From NCBI RefSeq assembly GCF_000158955.1, contig NZ_GG657757.1:1-64000 (forward strand): a DNA stretch of 64,000 nucleotides, in the 5' to 3' direction. Positions 16,672-25,806 of this stretch are shown piece after piece. Source of the stretch: Streptomyces viridochromogenes DSM 40736. Its GTDB lineage: Bacteria; Actinomycetota; Actinomycetes; Streptomycetales; Streptomycetaceae. Position 1 is the stretch's first letter. The number at the start of each line of letters is the position of its first letter. Position numbers and translations under genes: made by a program. Below the pieces are notes generated by a model. That model was given only the letters and a program-made list of their open reading frames with translations. It searched no databases and was not told the DNA's origin.

Positions 16672-17687
16672 TTGGAGTCCACCATCTCGTCCTCGGCGCC
16701 CAAGACCCGCCATTTGCTACCCGGGCTCAGCGCCGCGGCGGCCTGAACCTGATACATGTCGATCATGACCGCGCGCTTCTTCGGGTTGTAGATCCTCGAC
16801 ACGTCACCCGGGATGATCACGCCGCCGCTCGCGAACTGCCTGTGCAGGAATTCAGCCTTGAAAGCGGCGGGGAAGAGGGCGAACTGGCCGCCGTCGGCCG
16901 TCTTCAGCGCATAGACCTTCGGATGCGCCGGATCGGCTTCGAAGTAGTTCATGGTCCGCCAGCTCAGGTCCTCCTTCGGCGTGCTGCGGTTCCGCTCGCG
17001 GTAGCTGTCGACGTAGTCCTTGGTGGTGGTCGTCGAAGCCAGCTTCGCGCCGGACTTCTTGCCACCGGTCTCCAGCAGATCCGCCAGGGCAACCCCGAGC
17101 TGGTTGGGGGCGAGCGCCCCGACATGCCGGGTCGGATCGGCGGCTTCGGCATTTCCGTTGCGGTCGACGGCGATCTCCGGGACCGCTGCGCCTTTAGCCA
17201 TCCAGACGGCAGCGACGGCCTTGTAGGTGCCCCCTACCTTGTCGAAGACCATCAGCCCCTTCGCCCCTTCGTTGGTGGACGTCCCCTGCATCGCAAACCA
17301 GCTAGCTGATCCGGCCGCTGGGATGTAGTACTTCCGGTTCGTGTAGAAAAATGGCTTTTGGTACCGCTTCTGCGCCGCTTCCGTCCAGGTGTGCATCTGC
17401 TCGTACTCTGCCGAGGACTGCTCGTTGACCTGGCCGGCCTCGACAGTGGCCAGCAACTTGCTGTTCTTCGTGACGTTGGCCTTGTTGTTGACCTGCTCGT
17501 AGCGGTCGACGATCTTCTTGGCGGCCGCCTGCGTCACCACGCCCTTGGGGGCGGAACTCGTGCGCGCACCGGTCGAGTCGGTGTCCGTGCCTGCGCCGCA
17601 GGCGGTGAGGGGTATCGCGGTCGTCACGCCGATGGCGATCACTGTCATTCGACGCAGACGCGTGGGCTGCCTGGCGGGTCGATGCAT
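16668..17687 (-). CDS. lipoprotein
   Basis: A 339-residue lipoprotein with a twin-basic N-terminus (MHRPARQPTRLRR), hydrophobic h-region and lipobox LTAC-G near residue 28. The mature part has two repeated-looking halves with KKIVDRYEQVNNKANVTKNS near the start, and is the type of large, uncharacterised Streptomyces surface lipoprotein. It lies 48 bases downstream of the TrpA-like gene on the same strand, and overlaps the next gene. Confidence 0.85.
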   Translation of the reverse strand: MHRPARQPTRLRRMTVIAIGVTTAIPLTACGAGTDTDSTGARTSSAPKGVVTQAAAKKIVDRYEQVNNKANVTKNSKLLATVEAGQVNEQSSAEYEQMHTWTEAAQKRYQKPFFYTNRKYYIPAAGSASWFAMQGTSTNEGAKGLMVFDKVGGTYKAVAAVWMAKGAAVPEIAVDRNGNAEAADPTRHVGALAPNQLGVALADLLETGGKKSGAKLASTTTTKDYVDSYRERNRSTPKEDLSWRTMNYFEADPAHPKVYALKTADGGQFALFPAAFKAEFLHRQFASGGVIIPGDVSRIYNPKKRAVMIDMYQVQAAAALSPGSKWRVLGAEDEMVDSK

Positions 17688-17735
17688 GGGGTTCCTCCTC
17701 CTGGAACGGTGATGTGGGGGGATGGGGCAGGTGGG

Positions 17736-18572
17736 TCAGCTCAGGGGATTCGAGGCTCGGCGCACACCGCCGGCGAAGGCGCGGGCCGTATCTGCGGCGG
17801 CTTCGGCGGGTGCGTCGGGCCGGGCCTGCATGTGGCGGATGACCGCTGAGCCGACCACCACGGCGTCCGCGTAGGCGGAGGCCTGGGCGGCGTGCTCTGG
17901 AGTGCTGATCCCGATGCCGACTGCTACGGGCAGTCTGGTGGCTGTTCGAAGACGGCGTACCAGGCGGGGCAGGTACGGGCTGAGCGGCCGCTGGGCACCG
18001 GTACGGCCGGGGGTTGCGGGCGCGTAGACCATGCCGCTGGACGTGGCCCCGATCGCGGCCAGGCGGGCGTTGGACGCATGGGCCGGGACCAGGGGGATCG
18101 CGTGCAGGCCCGCTTCCCGGGCTGCGCTTTGCCATGTGGCGGTCGCATGCTCGGGAAGGTCAGGGATCAAAACGGCGCCGACGCCTGCCACGCACAACCG
18201 GTCCGCGAAGAGTTCGGGGCCGAAGCGCGCGATCGGGTCCCAGTACGACATCACCACCAGGGCGGTCGTGCTCGACGCGGTGAGCTCCGTTGCCGCCTCA
18301 AAAAGATGGATCATCTCGAAGCCGCGGTCCAGCGCCTGAGCACTGGACTGCTGGATCACCGGGCCGTCCATGTGGGGGTCGCTGTGCGGTAGGCCGAGTT
18401 CCAGCACGTCGGCGTGCTGCGCCATCCGGTGCAGCGCGTCCAGGCTCGCGGTGCGGGAGGGGTAGCCGACTGGCAGGTACAGACCCAGCGCGGCCCGCTG
18501 CTCGGAGCGGCTGGTCGCGAGGGCGTAGTCAAGACGGGCGGCAGCCCAGGACGGGGGCATGGACGTGATCAC
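17736..18572 (-). CDS. tryptophan synthase alpha-like lyase (TrpA homologue, no TrpB)
   Basis: A 278-residue TIM-barrel protein. TrpA cleaves indole-3-glycerol phosphate to indole and glyceraldehyde-3-phosphate. Here LELGLPHSD and MDGPVIQ hold the equivalents of the two catalytic acids (Glu57 and Asp68, 11 apart as in classical TrpA), and the phosphate-binding loops are seen as GIGIS and VGSAVI. The GTG start overlaps the ATP-grasp stop (GTGA). There is no trpB or other trp gene nearby, so this is probably a stand-alone lyase of a specialised pathway rather than primary tryptophan synthesis. Whether it keeps the indole-glycerol-phosphate specificity is not known. Confidence 0.85.
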   Translation of the reverse strand: MITSMPPSWAAARLDYALATSRSEQRAALGLYLPVGYPSRTASLDALHRMAQHADVLELGLPHSDPHMDGPVIQQSSAQALDRGFEMIHLFEAATELTASSTTALVVMSYWDPIARFGPELFADRLCVAGVGAVLIPDLPEHATATWQSAAREAGLHAIPLVPAHASNARLAAIGATSSGMVYAPATPGRTGAQRPLSPYLPRLVRRLRTATRLPVAVGIGISTPEHAAQASAYADAVVVGSAVIRHMQARPDAPAEAAADTARAFAGGVRRASNPLS

Positions 18573-19867
18573 GTGGGCCTCTCGAACCGGTGGGGGGCGT
18601 CGGCGGCCGCAAGGTAGAGGCATTCGCGCTCCAGGGCGCGGATGATGCGGTAGTCGCCTTCGATGGCGTCCGGTTCGCTGCTGCTGAGCACGACCTCTGT
18701 CCTGGCCGGTGGGGCGGCGGGCGCGGTCGCCTGGAGGTCGGGGCTCACGGCGGCCACAGTGGGCAGTCCCCGCAGGATGCGTGCGGTCCACGGGTCGATC
18801 CGGCCGCTGAGGCGGGGGTGAAGATGCACGCGGGTGACTCGGTGGCCGGTCGGCGCGGAAATGAGCTGGCCGGGAGCGGGTGGGATTACCACGTCGAGTG
18901 CCGCGGCGAGACGGTCGTGGCCGGTGGCCTCACGCAGCGCTCTGTCCGCCGGTGAGGTGTCCGGGAGGGCCACAGCGGACAGGAGTACCGGTCCCCTGTC
19001 GGCGGCGTAGGCGATCCGGCTGGTGACCGGCCCGCAGACCACTCCGAGGGCATCGAGTACGCGAAGTACATACATGTGCAGCGCGCGGGTGAGCAGCTGA
19101 TGCCGGCTCAGCAGATCGGTGCGGGCCAGCCGTCCGCTGGACGCGCGCGTCTCGGCCCAGACGTCAGTGACGACGTGGTCGGCCTGGCCGTCAACCACCC
19201 GGGTCACACTGTTCACCAGGTAGCGGCGTCCGGACAGATACTCGGCCACGACCAGGTGCTCGTCGCCGGAGTGGTGGGCGGCTTCGCGCCTCATGCTGGG
19301 CCAGGTGGCACTGATCTGGACCTCGTGCTCGCACACCACAGGCTCCACGGGTACTCCGGCCGCGGCCGGAGCCAGCATGTATGCGGGCAGGCGGTGGTTC
19401 TCGGCCCAGGTGAGCGCCTCGGCCAGGCTCGTGGTCCGCACGCTGCGCAGGGCCGGGAGGCCTGTCTGCTCCAGGGTCGCGGCCTGTGCACCGCGGTCAT
19501 GGCGCAGCAGTGAAGCGTCGGGGTCGGCTCCCGTGAGGCGCAGCGTCCTTGCTACCCGTTCGGCCAGGGGGATGCCTGCCGCGCTGCCTGCAACCACGGC
19601 GGACACTTCCAGTTCGCGCAGGGACTTCACCGTGTGCTTGAGAGAGCCGGTGTGTTCCAGCCGATGTGCGTAACCGGGGGCGTCTGGCGTTGTGGACGCG
19701 GCGGGCGGCCGAAGTCTGGGGGCCAGGTCGACGGCGACGGGCTGCCAGCCCTGGCAGACGAGGGCCGCTGCGTAGCGGCATTCGTTGTCTGGTGCGACCA
19801 CTGCCACCGTGCCGGCGGCAGCGGCGGAGCCAGTTCCGGCCTCGAGCGCCGCTGAGGGGATGGCCAT
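18569..19867 (-). CDS. ATP-grasp domain ligase
   Basis: A 432-residue protein. The N-terminal third resembles the pre-ATP-grasp Rossmann-like domain (VAVVAPDNECRYAAALVCQG). The ATP-grasp part is visible as VVAEYLSGRRYLVNSVTRVV, then LDALGVVCGPVTSRIAYA. Such enzymes use ATP to form a carboxylate-amine bond between an acid and an amine or amino acid. It is the first gene of the minus-strand run and is translationally coupled to the TrpA-like gene, so its substrate may be related to an indole compound; this is inference only. The N-terminal 15 residues are Ala-rich and the start is uncertain. Confidence 0.75.
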   Translation of the reverse strand: MAIPSAALEAGTGSAAAAGTVAVVAPDNECRYAAALVCQGWQPVAVDLAPRLRPPAASTTPDAPGYAHRLEHTGSLKHTVKSLRELEVSAVVAGSAAGIPLAERVARTLRLTGADPDASLLRHDRGAQAATLEQTGLPALRSVRTTSLAEALTWAENHRLPAYMLAPAAAGVPVEPVVCEHEVQISATWPSMRREAAHHSGDEHLVVAEYLSGRRYLVNSVTRVVDGQADHVVTDVWAETRASSGRLARTDLLSRHQLLTRALHMYVLRVLDALGVVCGPVTSRIAYAADRGPVLLSAVALPDTSPADRALREATGHDRLAAALDVVIPPAPGQLISAPTGHRVTRVHLHPRLSGRIDPWTARILRGLPTVAAVSPDLQATAPAAPPARTEVVLSSSEPDAIEGDYRIIRALERECLYLAAADAPHRFERPT

Positions 19868-20967
19868 GGGGACAGGGCTCCAGGTCGAAGGAGTCGCGGC
19901 AGACCGGACGCGACGTGAGTCGGGTGAGGGAGATGCGCGGGGCGCCGCAGGGGGGAAGCGGCACCCCGCTCAGGCCGAGACCGCAGGCGTGGAGGAAACG
20001 CGGCGGCTGGAGCCGGAGCTCAGCACTCGGCCGACCTTGGGCGTCAAAGGGCGGCAGGTCAAGGCCTGTGGGAGTCCGTAGCTCCTGGCAGCCGCCGGAT
20101 CGACAACTTTTCGCGTGCTCGTCGAGGACGCTCTCGCGTTCTACCCGGCGCTGGCCGCGGGTGATGTGAGGGCGTATCGAATTCGATGCGGCCGGCGCGC
20201 GGTTCGCTCCGGCACGGGCCGGTCGCGGAGGGATGGACGAATCATGCGCATGCGGGATCCCCTTGGGTGGGGGGAGCTCCATCCAGTACCTGCGGTGGTT
20301 GGGGAAACGATCCCTCAGCTCGTGCAGGCAGGTCTACTCTGGTCTTGGCGGCGTGGTCGCAACACGCTGCCGGAGCGCCCCAGGGTTGCGGGTTTGAATT
20401 CGGTCTCTGGTGCGATGACTCTGGCTGAGTCAGGTGTAGTGGCCGTCTCCTGCGCCAACAGGGGGCGGCCACGCTCGTGTCACAGGGCGTACGGGACGAT
20501 CAGCCCAAGAGCAGGATGGCTCGGCCTACTTTCGCGGCCCTGGTCTTGCTCCGGTCGCGGCAGCGGTAAGCACGGGCAACAGCTCCTGAGTCGCGCAGGG
20601 TGCTCCCCCGCGGTCCAGCCAGCCGCAGCGTCCGAGAAGCTCTCGGTAGCCGCCGCTGCCAACCTGGTTCCCGGCGCGGTCGCTCGCGCCAGTGAGCACC
20701 CCAATGCGTTGGTCTGGGTCTGGTGGTGGAGTTGTGGAAGCCGTCCTTGTGGAAGCAACAGCCAACGTCATTGCGGCCACGGCATGTGAACCGCAGCTAG
20801 CTCGATCTTTCTGTACCCGCAGCCCCGCTGTCAACATTTGTAAACGACTGTGGCGTGAGGAGGTGCGTCGCCCGTACGATCAAGGAGCAGCCGATTCTGC
20901 GGACCACGTGCGCGGTACTCTCGTGGCACCCCCACTGAAACGCCGGGCCACCGATGGAGAGCTACAG
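19868..20967. other. 1.1 kb region without a convincing gene
   Basis: Several overlapping short frames exist on both strands but none has a good start plus coherent protein. It must carry the promoters of the ATP-grasp operon (leftward) and the HTH regulator (rightward). A 17-base motif at 20829-20845 is repeated at 28586-28602 and contains, on the minus strand, a TTGACA. A stretch near 20385-20400 (GGTTGCGGGTTTGAATTC) resembles a tRNA T-arm but the rest of a tRNA does not fold. It may be a long leader or eroded DNA. Confidence 0.4.
20829..20845. promoter_or_regulatory. 17-base motif upstream of HTH gene, copy 1
   Basis: TGTCAACATTTGTAAAC, 16 of 17 identical to the motif at 28586-28602. Read on the minus strand it ends in TTGACA with AAAGAT 18 bases further on, so it could overlap a leftward -35/-10. 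Read rightward it lies about 120 bases before a regulator gene. I infer an operator shared by two regulator loci. Confidence 0.4.
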
Positions 20968-21621
20968 GTGACAGATGCCGCCCCAGAGCCGGCCGCCGTG
21001 GTGGAGGACCAGTTCACACCCTGGCTGAAAGAGGGCAACCAGCTCCTTGCGCAGCTCGGCCTGTCCTGGGGCGACGTCCTCTCAGACCTCGATCAGGTGA
21101 GCTATGCGACAGGAGTTACCCCTGAGCGCATCAAGGCTCGGCTCGAGGGCGCTCCTCCCCGAACTGCCCCGGCGACCTTCGCCGAGCGGCTGACTTTCCT
21201 GCATGAGACCCGCCGGGACGCAAACGGCAAGAAGCACGTGCTGCGGGTCATCGCGGAGACCATCGCAAGCGAGCAGAAGGTCAAGCTCACCGCCTCGGCT
21301 GTGCATCATCTCCTCCACGGCCGCAATGAGCCCACCCGGCAGACTGCGGCCTGGCTGGAGAAGTACTTCAAGGTGCCCGTCGGGTGGTGTTCCCTGAGCG
21401 AGGGCGAGGCCCTCGCCGCCTATGTCGGGGCCCGCCTGACGTCCCTCCGGGCTGCCCAGGACACACTGCAGGCACTTCAGAATCGAGGTGTCACCTCCGT
21501 TTCGGCACGCAGCACCGGCGACCTCGCAAAGCAGCCCGGGCTGCTCGCAGACCTGCTGCCCACGCTGCTGGCCGTGGTCGACAACCCCTGGGAGTCCCGG
21601 ACCCCTCGCGACGGGAAGTGA
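20968..21621 (+). CDS. helix-turn-helix (XRE/EspR-like) regulator
   Basis: About 217 residues from GTG 20968, with GGAG 8 bases upstream; the longer frame upstream is not supported. The HTH-like region lies at about 70-130 (FAERLTFLHETRRDANGKKH, then KLTASAVHHLLHGRNEPTRQ, then WLEKYFKVPVGW), similar to EspR-like regulators of actinobacteria. The C-terminal helices may dimerise. It points away from the ATP-grasp operon and towards the P450/IrrE block, and could control either. Confidence 0.75.
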   Translation: MTDAAPEPAAVVEDQFTPWLKEGNQLLAQLGLSWGDVLSDLDQVSYATGVTPERIKARLEGAPPRTAPATFAERLTFLHETRRDANGKKHVLRVIAETIASEQKVKLTASAVHHLLHGRNEPTRQTAAWLEKYFKVPVGWCSLSEGEALAAYVGARLTSLRAAQDTLQALQNRGVTSVSARSTGDLAKQPGLLADLLPTLLAVVDNPWESRTPRDGK

Positions 21622-21897
21622 GCGTGCCACGCCGGCACGCAGGCTGGACAGGGATGCCGCCGTCCCTCATCGTGCGGCGGCATCCGCGATGGCCCTAGCG
21701 GCGCCTCAACGGCCGCCTCAGCCTGTCCAGTACGCGGCCGACAGCGGCAGCCCGCAGGGCCCACCGAGGGAGTAACGCGAGATGTGGGAACATCAGCGTC
21801 CTTTCTGATCAACGGGTTCGGGGAGGTCCTCCCCCGCCAACGTGGCCAGAACACCGAACAGCCAGCGCTCTGGCTGGAACGTGCTGGTTGCGAGGTG

Positions 21898-23268
21898 TCA
21901 GGCCCGGCCGGGCGCCTCTCGCGCCTGGACGGTCATCACCATCTTCCCCGGCCGCACCGTCGCCCCTCCTACCGGCCGGACCGTCTGGCCGGGGGCCAGA
22001 TCGAAGCGCCTGCGCCGCAGGATCGTGGCGACGGCGGTGGTCAGCTCGGCGCGTGCGTAGAAGTCACCGATGCACTTGTGCTTGCCGTGCCCGAACGGCA
22101 GGTAGGCACCGGAGGGCGGCGGCTGCTTCGTGTCCAGCCAGCGGTCGGGGTTGAAGGACAGCGGGTCGGGGAAGAGGTCCGGATCGCGGTGCAGGGCGTG
22201 TTGGCAGTAGGCGAGTTCGGTGCCTGCGGGTAGCGTCCATTCCCCCAGGCGGGTCTCGGTGAGGGTGCGCCGAGTCACCAGGAGACCGGTGTGGTGAAGT
22301 CGCAGCACTTCGTCGAGGACGCGCTGCAGGTACGGCAGGCGGGCCTCGCCCTTGACCCTGACGACGTCTTCGAAGGTGACCGGGCGGCCGGCCAGGACCT
22401 CGTCGAGCTCGGCCAGGACGCGGGCCTCGATGTCGGGGTGGCGGGTGAGCTCGTAGAGGGTCCAGGAGAGCACGGAAGCGGTGGTTTCGGTGCCGGCCAC
22501 CGCCAGGGTGAGGATCTCGGAGCAGATCTGATGCCTGGTCATGTTCGCGCGCAGGAGCATGGACAGCATGTCGTCGGCGCCGTGGTCGCCGGTGGCGCCT
22601 CGTTCGGCCTGCAACTTGTCGACGGCGTCCTCGATGGTGGCGCGTACGGCGTCCCGGGCCCTGTTGAAGCGGCGGTTGGCGGGCAGAGGCAGTTTCTCGA
22701 CCCAGTCGGGCATCATGACGCGGGCACCGACGCCGGCCATAACGACCGACAGGTCCTGGCGCACGCGGCGAAAGGCGCCGTCGTCGAGACTGTCGGACAG
22801 CACGGTCTTCGCGAGCATGTCGAGGGAGAGCTTGACCATTGCCTCCCGCACGTCGAAGGCCTGGCCTGGCTTCCAGCTCTCGACGGCCGCGGTGACCTCG
22901 TCGCGCATCTTGTCGACGTAGCGGGCGATCTCGTCGCGGGCGAAGGCGGGCTGCAGTTGATGGCGTTTGTCGCGGTGTACTTTCCCGGCGGCCGTGACCA
23001 CGGAGTCGCCGAGGAGCTGGCCCATCTTCTCGAAGAACCGGCCCTTGTCGAGGTGGGGGCTGAGGTCTTTGAGCATGACCTGGATGAGTTCCGGGTCCTG
23101 GACGATGACGGTTCTGTGCCTTGGCTGGAGGATGATCTCGACGACAGGTCCGTAGTCGCGGCGGAGGGAGGCGATGAAACCGAGGTTGTCGCGGATGAGC
23201 GGAATCATGTGACCCAGGAACGGCAGGGAGCCCGCGGCCCTGGGTATGGGGGGAGACTCAGCGGTCAC
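21898..23268 (-). CDS. cytochrome P450
   Basis: A 456-residue P450 from GTG 23268 with AAGGA 7-8 bases upstream. All hallmarks are present: proline-rich N-terminus then LPFLGHMIPL, I-helix AGTETTAS, K-helix EVLR (ExxR), and heme loop FGHGKHKCIG with Cys as thiolate ligand. The length and the FGHGKHKCIG loop resemble P450s of terpenoid or fatty-acid oxidising groups (CYP102/CYP183-like layout). No terpene cyclase is in the window. Redox partners (ferredoxin) are also absent here. The substrate is unknown. Confidence 0.9.
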   Translation of the reverse strand: MTAESPPIPRAAGSLPFLGHMIPLIRDNLGFIASLRRDYGPVVEIILQPRHRTVIVQDPELIQVMLKDLSPHLDKGRFFEKMGQLLGDSVVTAAGKVHRDKRHQLQPAFARDEIARYVDKMRDEVTAAVESWKPGQAFDVREAMVKLSLDMLAKTVLSDSLDDGAFRRVRQDLSVVMAGVGARVMMPDWVEKLPLPANRRFNRARDAVRATIEDAVDKLQAERGATGDHGADDMLSMLLRANMTRHQICSEILTLAVAGTETTASVLSWTLYELTRHPDIEARVLAELDEVLAGRPVTFEDVVRVKGEARLPYLQRVLDEVLRLHHTGLLVTRRTLTETRLGEWTLPAGTELAYCQHALHRDPDLFPDPLSFNPDRWLDTKQPPPSGAYLPFGHGKHKCIGDFYARAELTTAVATILRRRRFDLAPGQTVRPVGGATVRPGKMVMTVQAREAPGRA

Positions 23269-23528
23269 GACAGTCCTTCCACGAGGATGACCCCTGATCA
23301 CTGCCCATGAGGTGACCGGCGGCATGCCCGCCGCAGCCGTGGTGTCGGCCACGCTGAGGCAATCTGTGCACCCGGTCAGGACGCTCGCTCGCCGCTCACC
23401 CGGGGTTGACGACGTTGAACGGCGGCGGCCAGTCCGGCGTCGACGGCTCTGTTGATCTGATGAGCGACACGTCGTTGAAGGAGCCGAGGTCGAAGGGCCG
23501 TTGCTCCTGCTTCGACCTCGCTATGCAG

Positions 23529-24767
23529 CTACAGGGACTCTGTGGGGGTGGGGGCCGACGGCGGGGGTGCGAGACGGTCCACGACCGCGGTGACGACAGG
23601 ATCATCCACACAAGCCGCTACCCGCAGCAGGTAGCCCCGCTCGTCGGTGGGAAGGCCATGGGCGGCCTCCGCCGAGGCCCGCCTCAGTGCCGCCTCACCG
23701 CCGCGGGGTGCGTCCGGAGCACTCCGCAGACGGCGCTCGTACTGCAGGGCGGCAGCGGTCTCGAGCGCCCTGAGGTGTTCGAGATCGTCGGCGGTGGTCT
23801 CGGTGATCATCCTGTACTCGGCTTTGACGAGGTCGTGGATCGCGTGGTGGGTCCACGGGCGAAGCAGTCTGATGTTGTCGAGGATTCTGATCACGATGTG
23901 GGTCAGCGCGAACTGGCTGTTGAGCCAGCTCGGGGGCAGAGGGTCGGCCTGCCCGGGAAGGGCCACGGCCTCCCACAGGGGGATCAGTGCCTGGTGGTCG
24001 CGGCGGTCGGCAGCACGGGCGGCCAGCGCTGGCTTGGCCAGTCCGTAGCTGGCGACGAGAGCGCTGCCTCCGGCGAACACCCAGGCTGCCGCGGCGAGCA
24101 CGTCGAAACGGTGATCTTCTCGGGAGGCTGCGATGACGGCGATCGCCGTTCCCGCGACATAGGCGAGGTCCAGGGCAACGGCGGCGGCAAAGAGTTTGAG
24201 GCTGTGCGCGAGGTCGGGGCGCTCGGGCAGCGCGATCACGCCGTCCGGTCCGCGGCACTGGCGTACCGTCGCGATGATCCCCACGACCAGTGCGGTGAGA
24301 AAGACCAGCTCAAAGGCAAGCACCCACGGCAGGTGTGCAAATGCCACCGCGAACGTGAGCGGACGGGCTGGCCCGATCGGGCCGGCGGCCACGAACAAGA
24401 TGACCATGGCGGCCACCGCGACCGCGTACATCGGGGCCCACGTGGCTATCGACCGCCGCAGGGCATCCGCAGTACGGCGCCGAGGGTGCCACAGCATCGT
24501 CAACAGGTGGGCGTGCCCCATGCACAGCAGAATGAAGACACTGACCGGCAGCGAGGCCACGTTCGGCCAGCTGACTGCCTCCCCCACCGCCCGGTACACA
24601 GCCGGGGCCGACAGCAGATAGACCGCCGAGGCGAACAGCAGGACCGAGGCAGTGATCTTCAAAGGCAGGCCCGGCCTGCTGCGCGCGTTCACGGCCTTCC
24701 CGATGCCCGCACCCGCGCACACGACCGCGACGAACAAGTTCACGCCGGTGAGCACGGCGTCCAGCAT
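23529..24767 (-). CDS. MAB_1171c-type multi-pass membrane protein
   Basis: A 412-residue membrane protein with about seven hydrophobic segments in the first 260 residues (from VNLFVAVVCAGAGIGKAV to VFAGGSALVASYGLA) and a soluble C-terminal domain (LLRPWTHHAIHDLVKAEYRM). This matches the actinobacterial 'MAB_1171c family putative transporter' type. The ATG overlaps the stop of the IrrE-like gene (TGATG, 24765-24769), so the two are coupled. This pair recurs next to P450s and HTH regulators in Streptomyces, from memory. The transported molecule is unknown. Confidence 0.75.
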   Translation of the reverse strand: MLDAVLTGVNLFVAVVCAGAGIGKAVNARSRPGLPLKITASVLLFASAVYLLSAPAVYRAVGEAVSWPNVASLPVSVFILLCMGHAHLLTMLWHPRRRTADALRRSIATWAPMYAVAVAAMVILFVAAGPIGPARPLTFAVAFAHLPWVLAFELVFLTALVVGIIATVRQCRGPDGVIALPERPDLAHSLKLFAAAVALDLAYVAGTAIAVIAASREDHRFDVLAAAAWVFAGGSALVASYGLAKPALAARAADRRDHQALIPLWEAVALPGQADPLPPSWLNSQFALTHIVIRILDNIRLLRPWTHHAIHDLVKAEYRMITETTADDLEHLRALETAAALQYERRLRSAPDAPRGGEAALRRASAEAAHGLPTDERGYLLRVAACVDDPVVTAVVDRLAPPPSAPTPTESL

Positions 24768-25414
24768 CAGATTCCGGTCCCCCGCTCCAGAGAGGAGATG
24801 ATGGCGCCGGATCCGGTATCCGCGTTCAGCGGCAGGAGCCCCAGCAACTCCGTTCCGAAGGTCTCCGCCGCATCGAGATCCTCGTGTTCCCCGGCGCGCA
24901 TGTGCACTCTGACGCGTCGTTCCTGAACATCCAGCACGACGCTGTCCGGCAGTGCCGGCAGCAGGCCGGCGAGCATCTGCGGGGAGAGCAGCGAATGGTT
25001 GGGGTCTTGGTCATCGCCCACCGTAGGACGGGGCGTTCGCAGGTGGCAGCGTTCCAGCAGCCGGACGAGTCGGCGCCGTAGCCGTTGGGCACGGTTCCCG
25101 CAGTCCTTGAGCAGGTGCCGCACCTCGTGGCCCAGGATCTGCAGTCCAAGCAGGGGGGTAGCCGCCGTGTCGATCAGGATGATGTCCGCTGTCTTCGTCT
25201 CGATACACAGCCCGGACACATCATCGAGCAGCGCCTCATAGCGGACGATCAAGGGCTTGCCGCGCATACGGGCGACGGCCTCGACGAGGGTTTGCAGTCC
25301 CTCGTGCGGCTTCAGGCGGCCTTGCCGCAGGAGACGTCTGGCGCTGGCGCGGGCCCAGGTAACGGTGAGCTCGGCGCGCAGAATCTGTATGAATCCTCGT
25401 CGGCGCTTACTCAT
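24767..25414 (-). CDS. ImmA/IrrE-like metallopeptidase-type protein
   Basis: About 215 residues from ATG 25414 (MSKRRRGFIQILRAELTVTW); an 83-residue upstream extension of the frame has poor coding character. The zinc motif is GHEVRHLLKD (HExxH), preceded by KTADIILIDTAATPLLGLQI, as in ImmA/IrrE-type proteins often annotated as 'toxin component'. Family members cleave HTH repressors after a signal. The HTH protein at 20968 is a possible partner. Coupled to the downstream membrane protein gene. Confidence 0.75.
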   Translation of the reverse strand: MSKRRRGFIQILRAELTVTWARASARRLLRQGRLKPHEGLQTLVEAVARMRGKPLIVRYEALLDDVSGLCIETKTADIILIDTAATPLLGLQILGHEVRHLLKDCGNRAQRLRRRLVRLLERCHLRTPRPTVGDDQDPNHSLLSPQMLAGLLPALPDSVVLDVQERRVRVHMRAGEHEDLDAAETFGTELLGLLPLNADTGSGAIISSLERGTGI

Positions 25415-25750
25415 GATCGAAGGAGCACTGCATCGGCAGAATGGAGGTACTGATCGTCGTACCCACGCTCCCTTGCCTCCCCTACCGCATGGTCTGTTTT
25501 GCGTGGTCACCGTGAGGCTATCAGCGACAGCGGTTCGCTGGCGGAGCGGAGGGGCACGCGATGCGCGATCACGCAAGGAGACCTGGCCGGAAGGCCTGGT
25601 GGCACTCTTTCCGTTAGGTGCGAAAGAAGCGAAACCGGCCTGCACGGCCCGTTTAATACCCAACCAAGTGGTCTGTTTCGATGGTCATGGCTCCAGCAAG
25701 CAGTCTGAGGCGGGCCAGGCTCTCGACCGATTGCACTGCCACGACGAAGA
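25415..25750. other. promoter region of the IrrE-like gene
   Basis: Some 335 bases between the P450 terminator and the IrrE-like start. It must contain the promoter of the IrrE/membrane-protein operon. A slightly AT-rich stretch (CCGTTTAATACCCAACC, about 25649-25665) is the best place for it, but I see no consensus pair. Confidence 0.35.
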
Positions 25751-25788
25751 TGCCGGCGGACGACCCCTGGATTGGTCGTCCGCCGGCA
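25751..25788 (-). terminator. strong hairpin after the P450 operon
   Basis: A perfect 15-base-pair stem, TGCCGGCGGACGACC at 25751-25765 and its complement at 25774-25788, with an 8-base loop. It lies 18 bases after the stop of the minus-strand P450 gene, the expected place for an intrinsic (U-tract-poor, actinomycete-type) terminator. Confidence 0.75.
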
Positions 25789-25806
25789 CGCTTTACGGAG
25801 CCGCCG

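Noticed and set aside
20345..20420. A second tRNA around GGTTGCGGGTTTGAATTC
   Set aside because: Only a T-arm-like string; no acceptor, D or anticodon stem could be paired.
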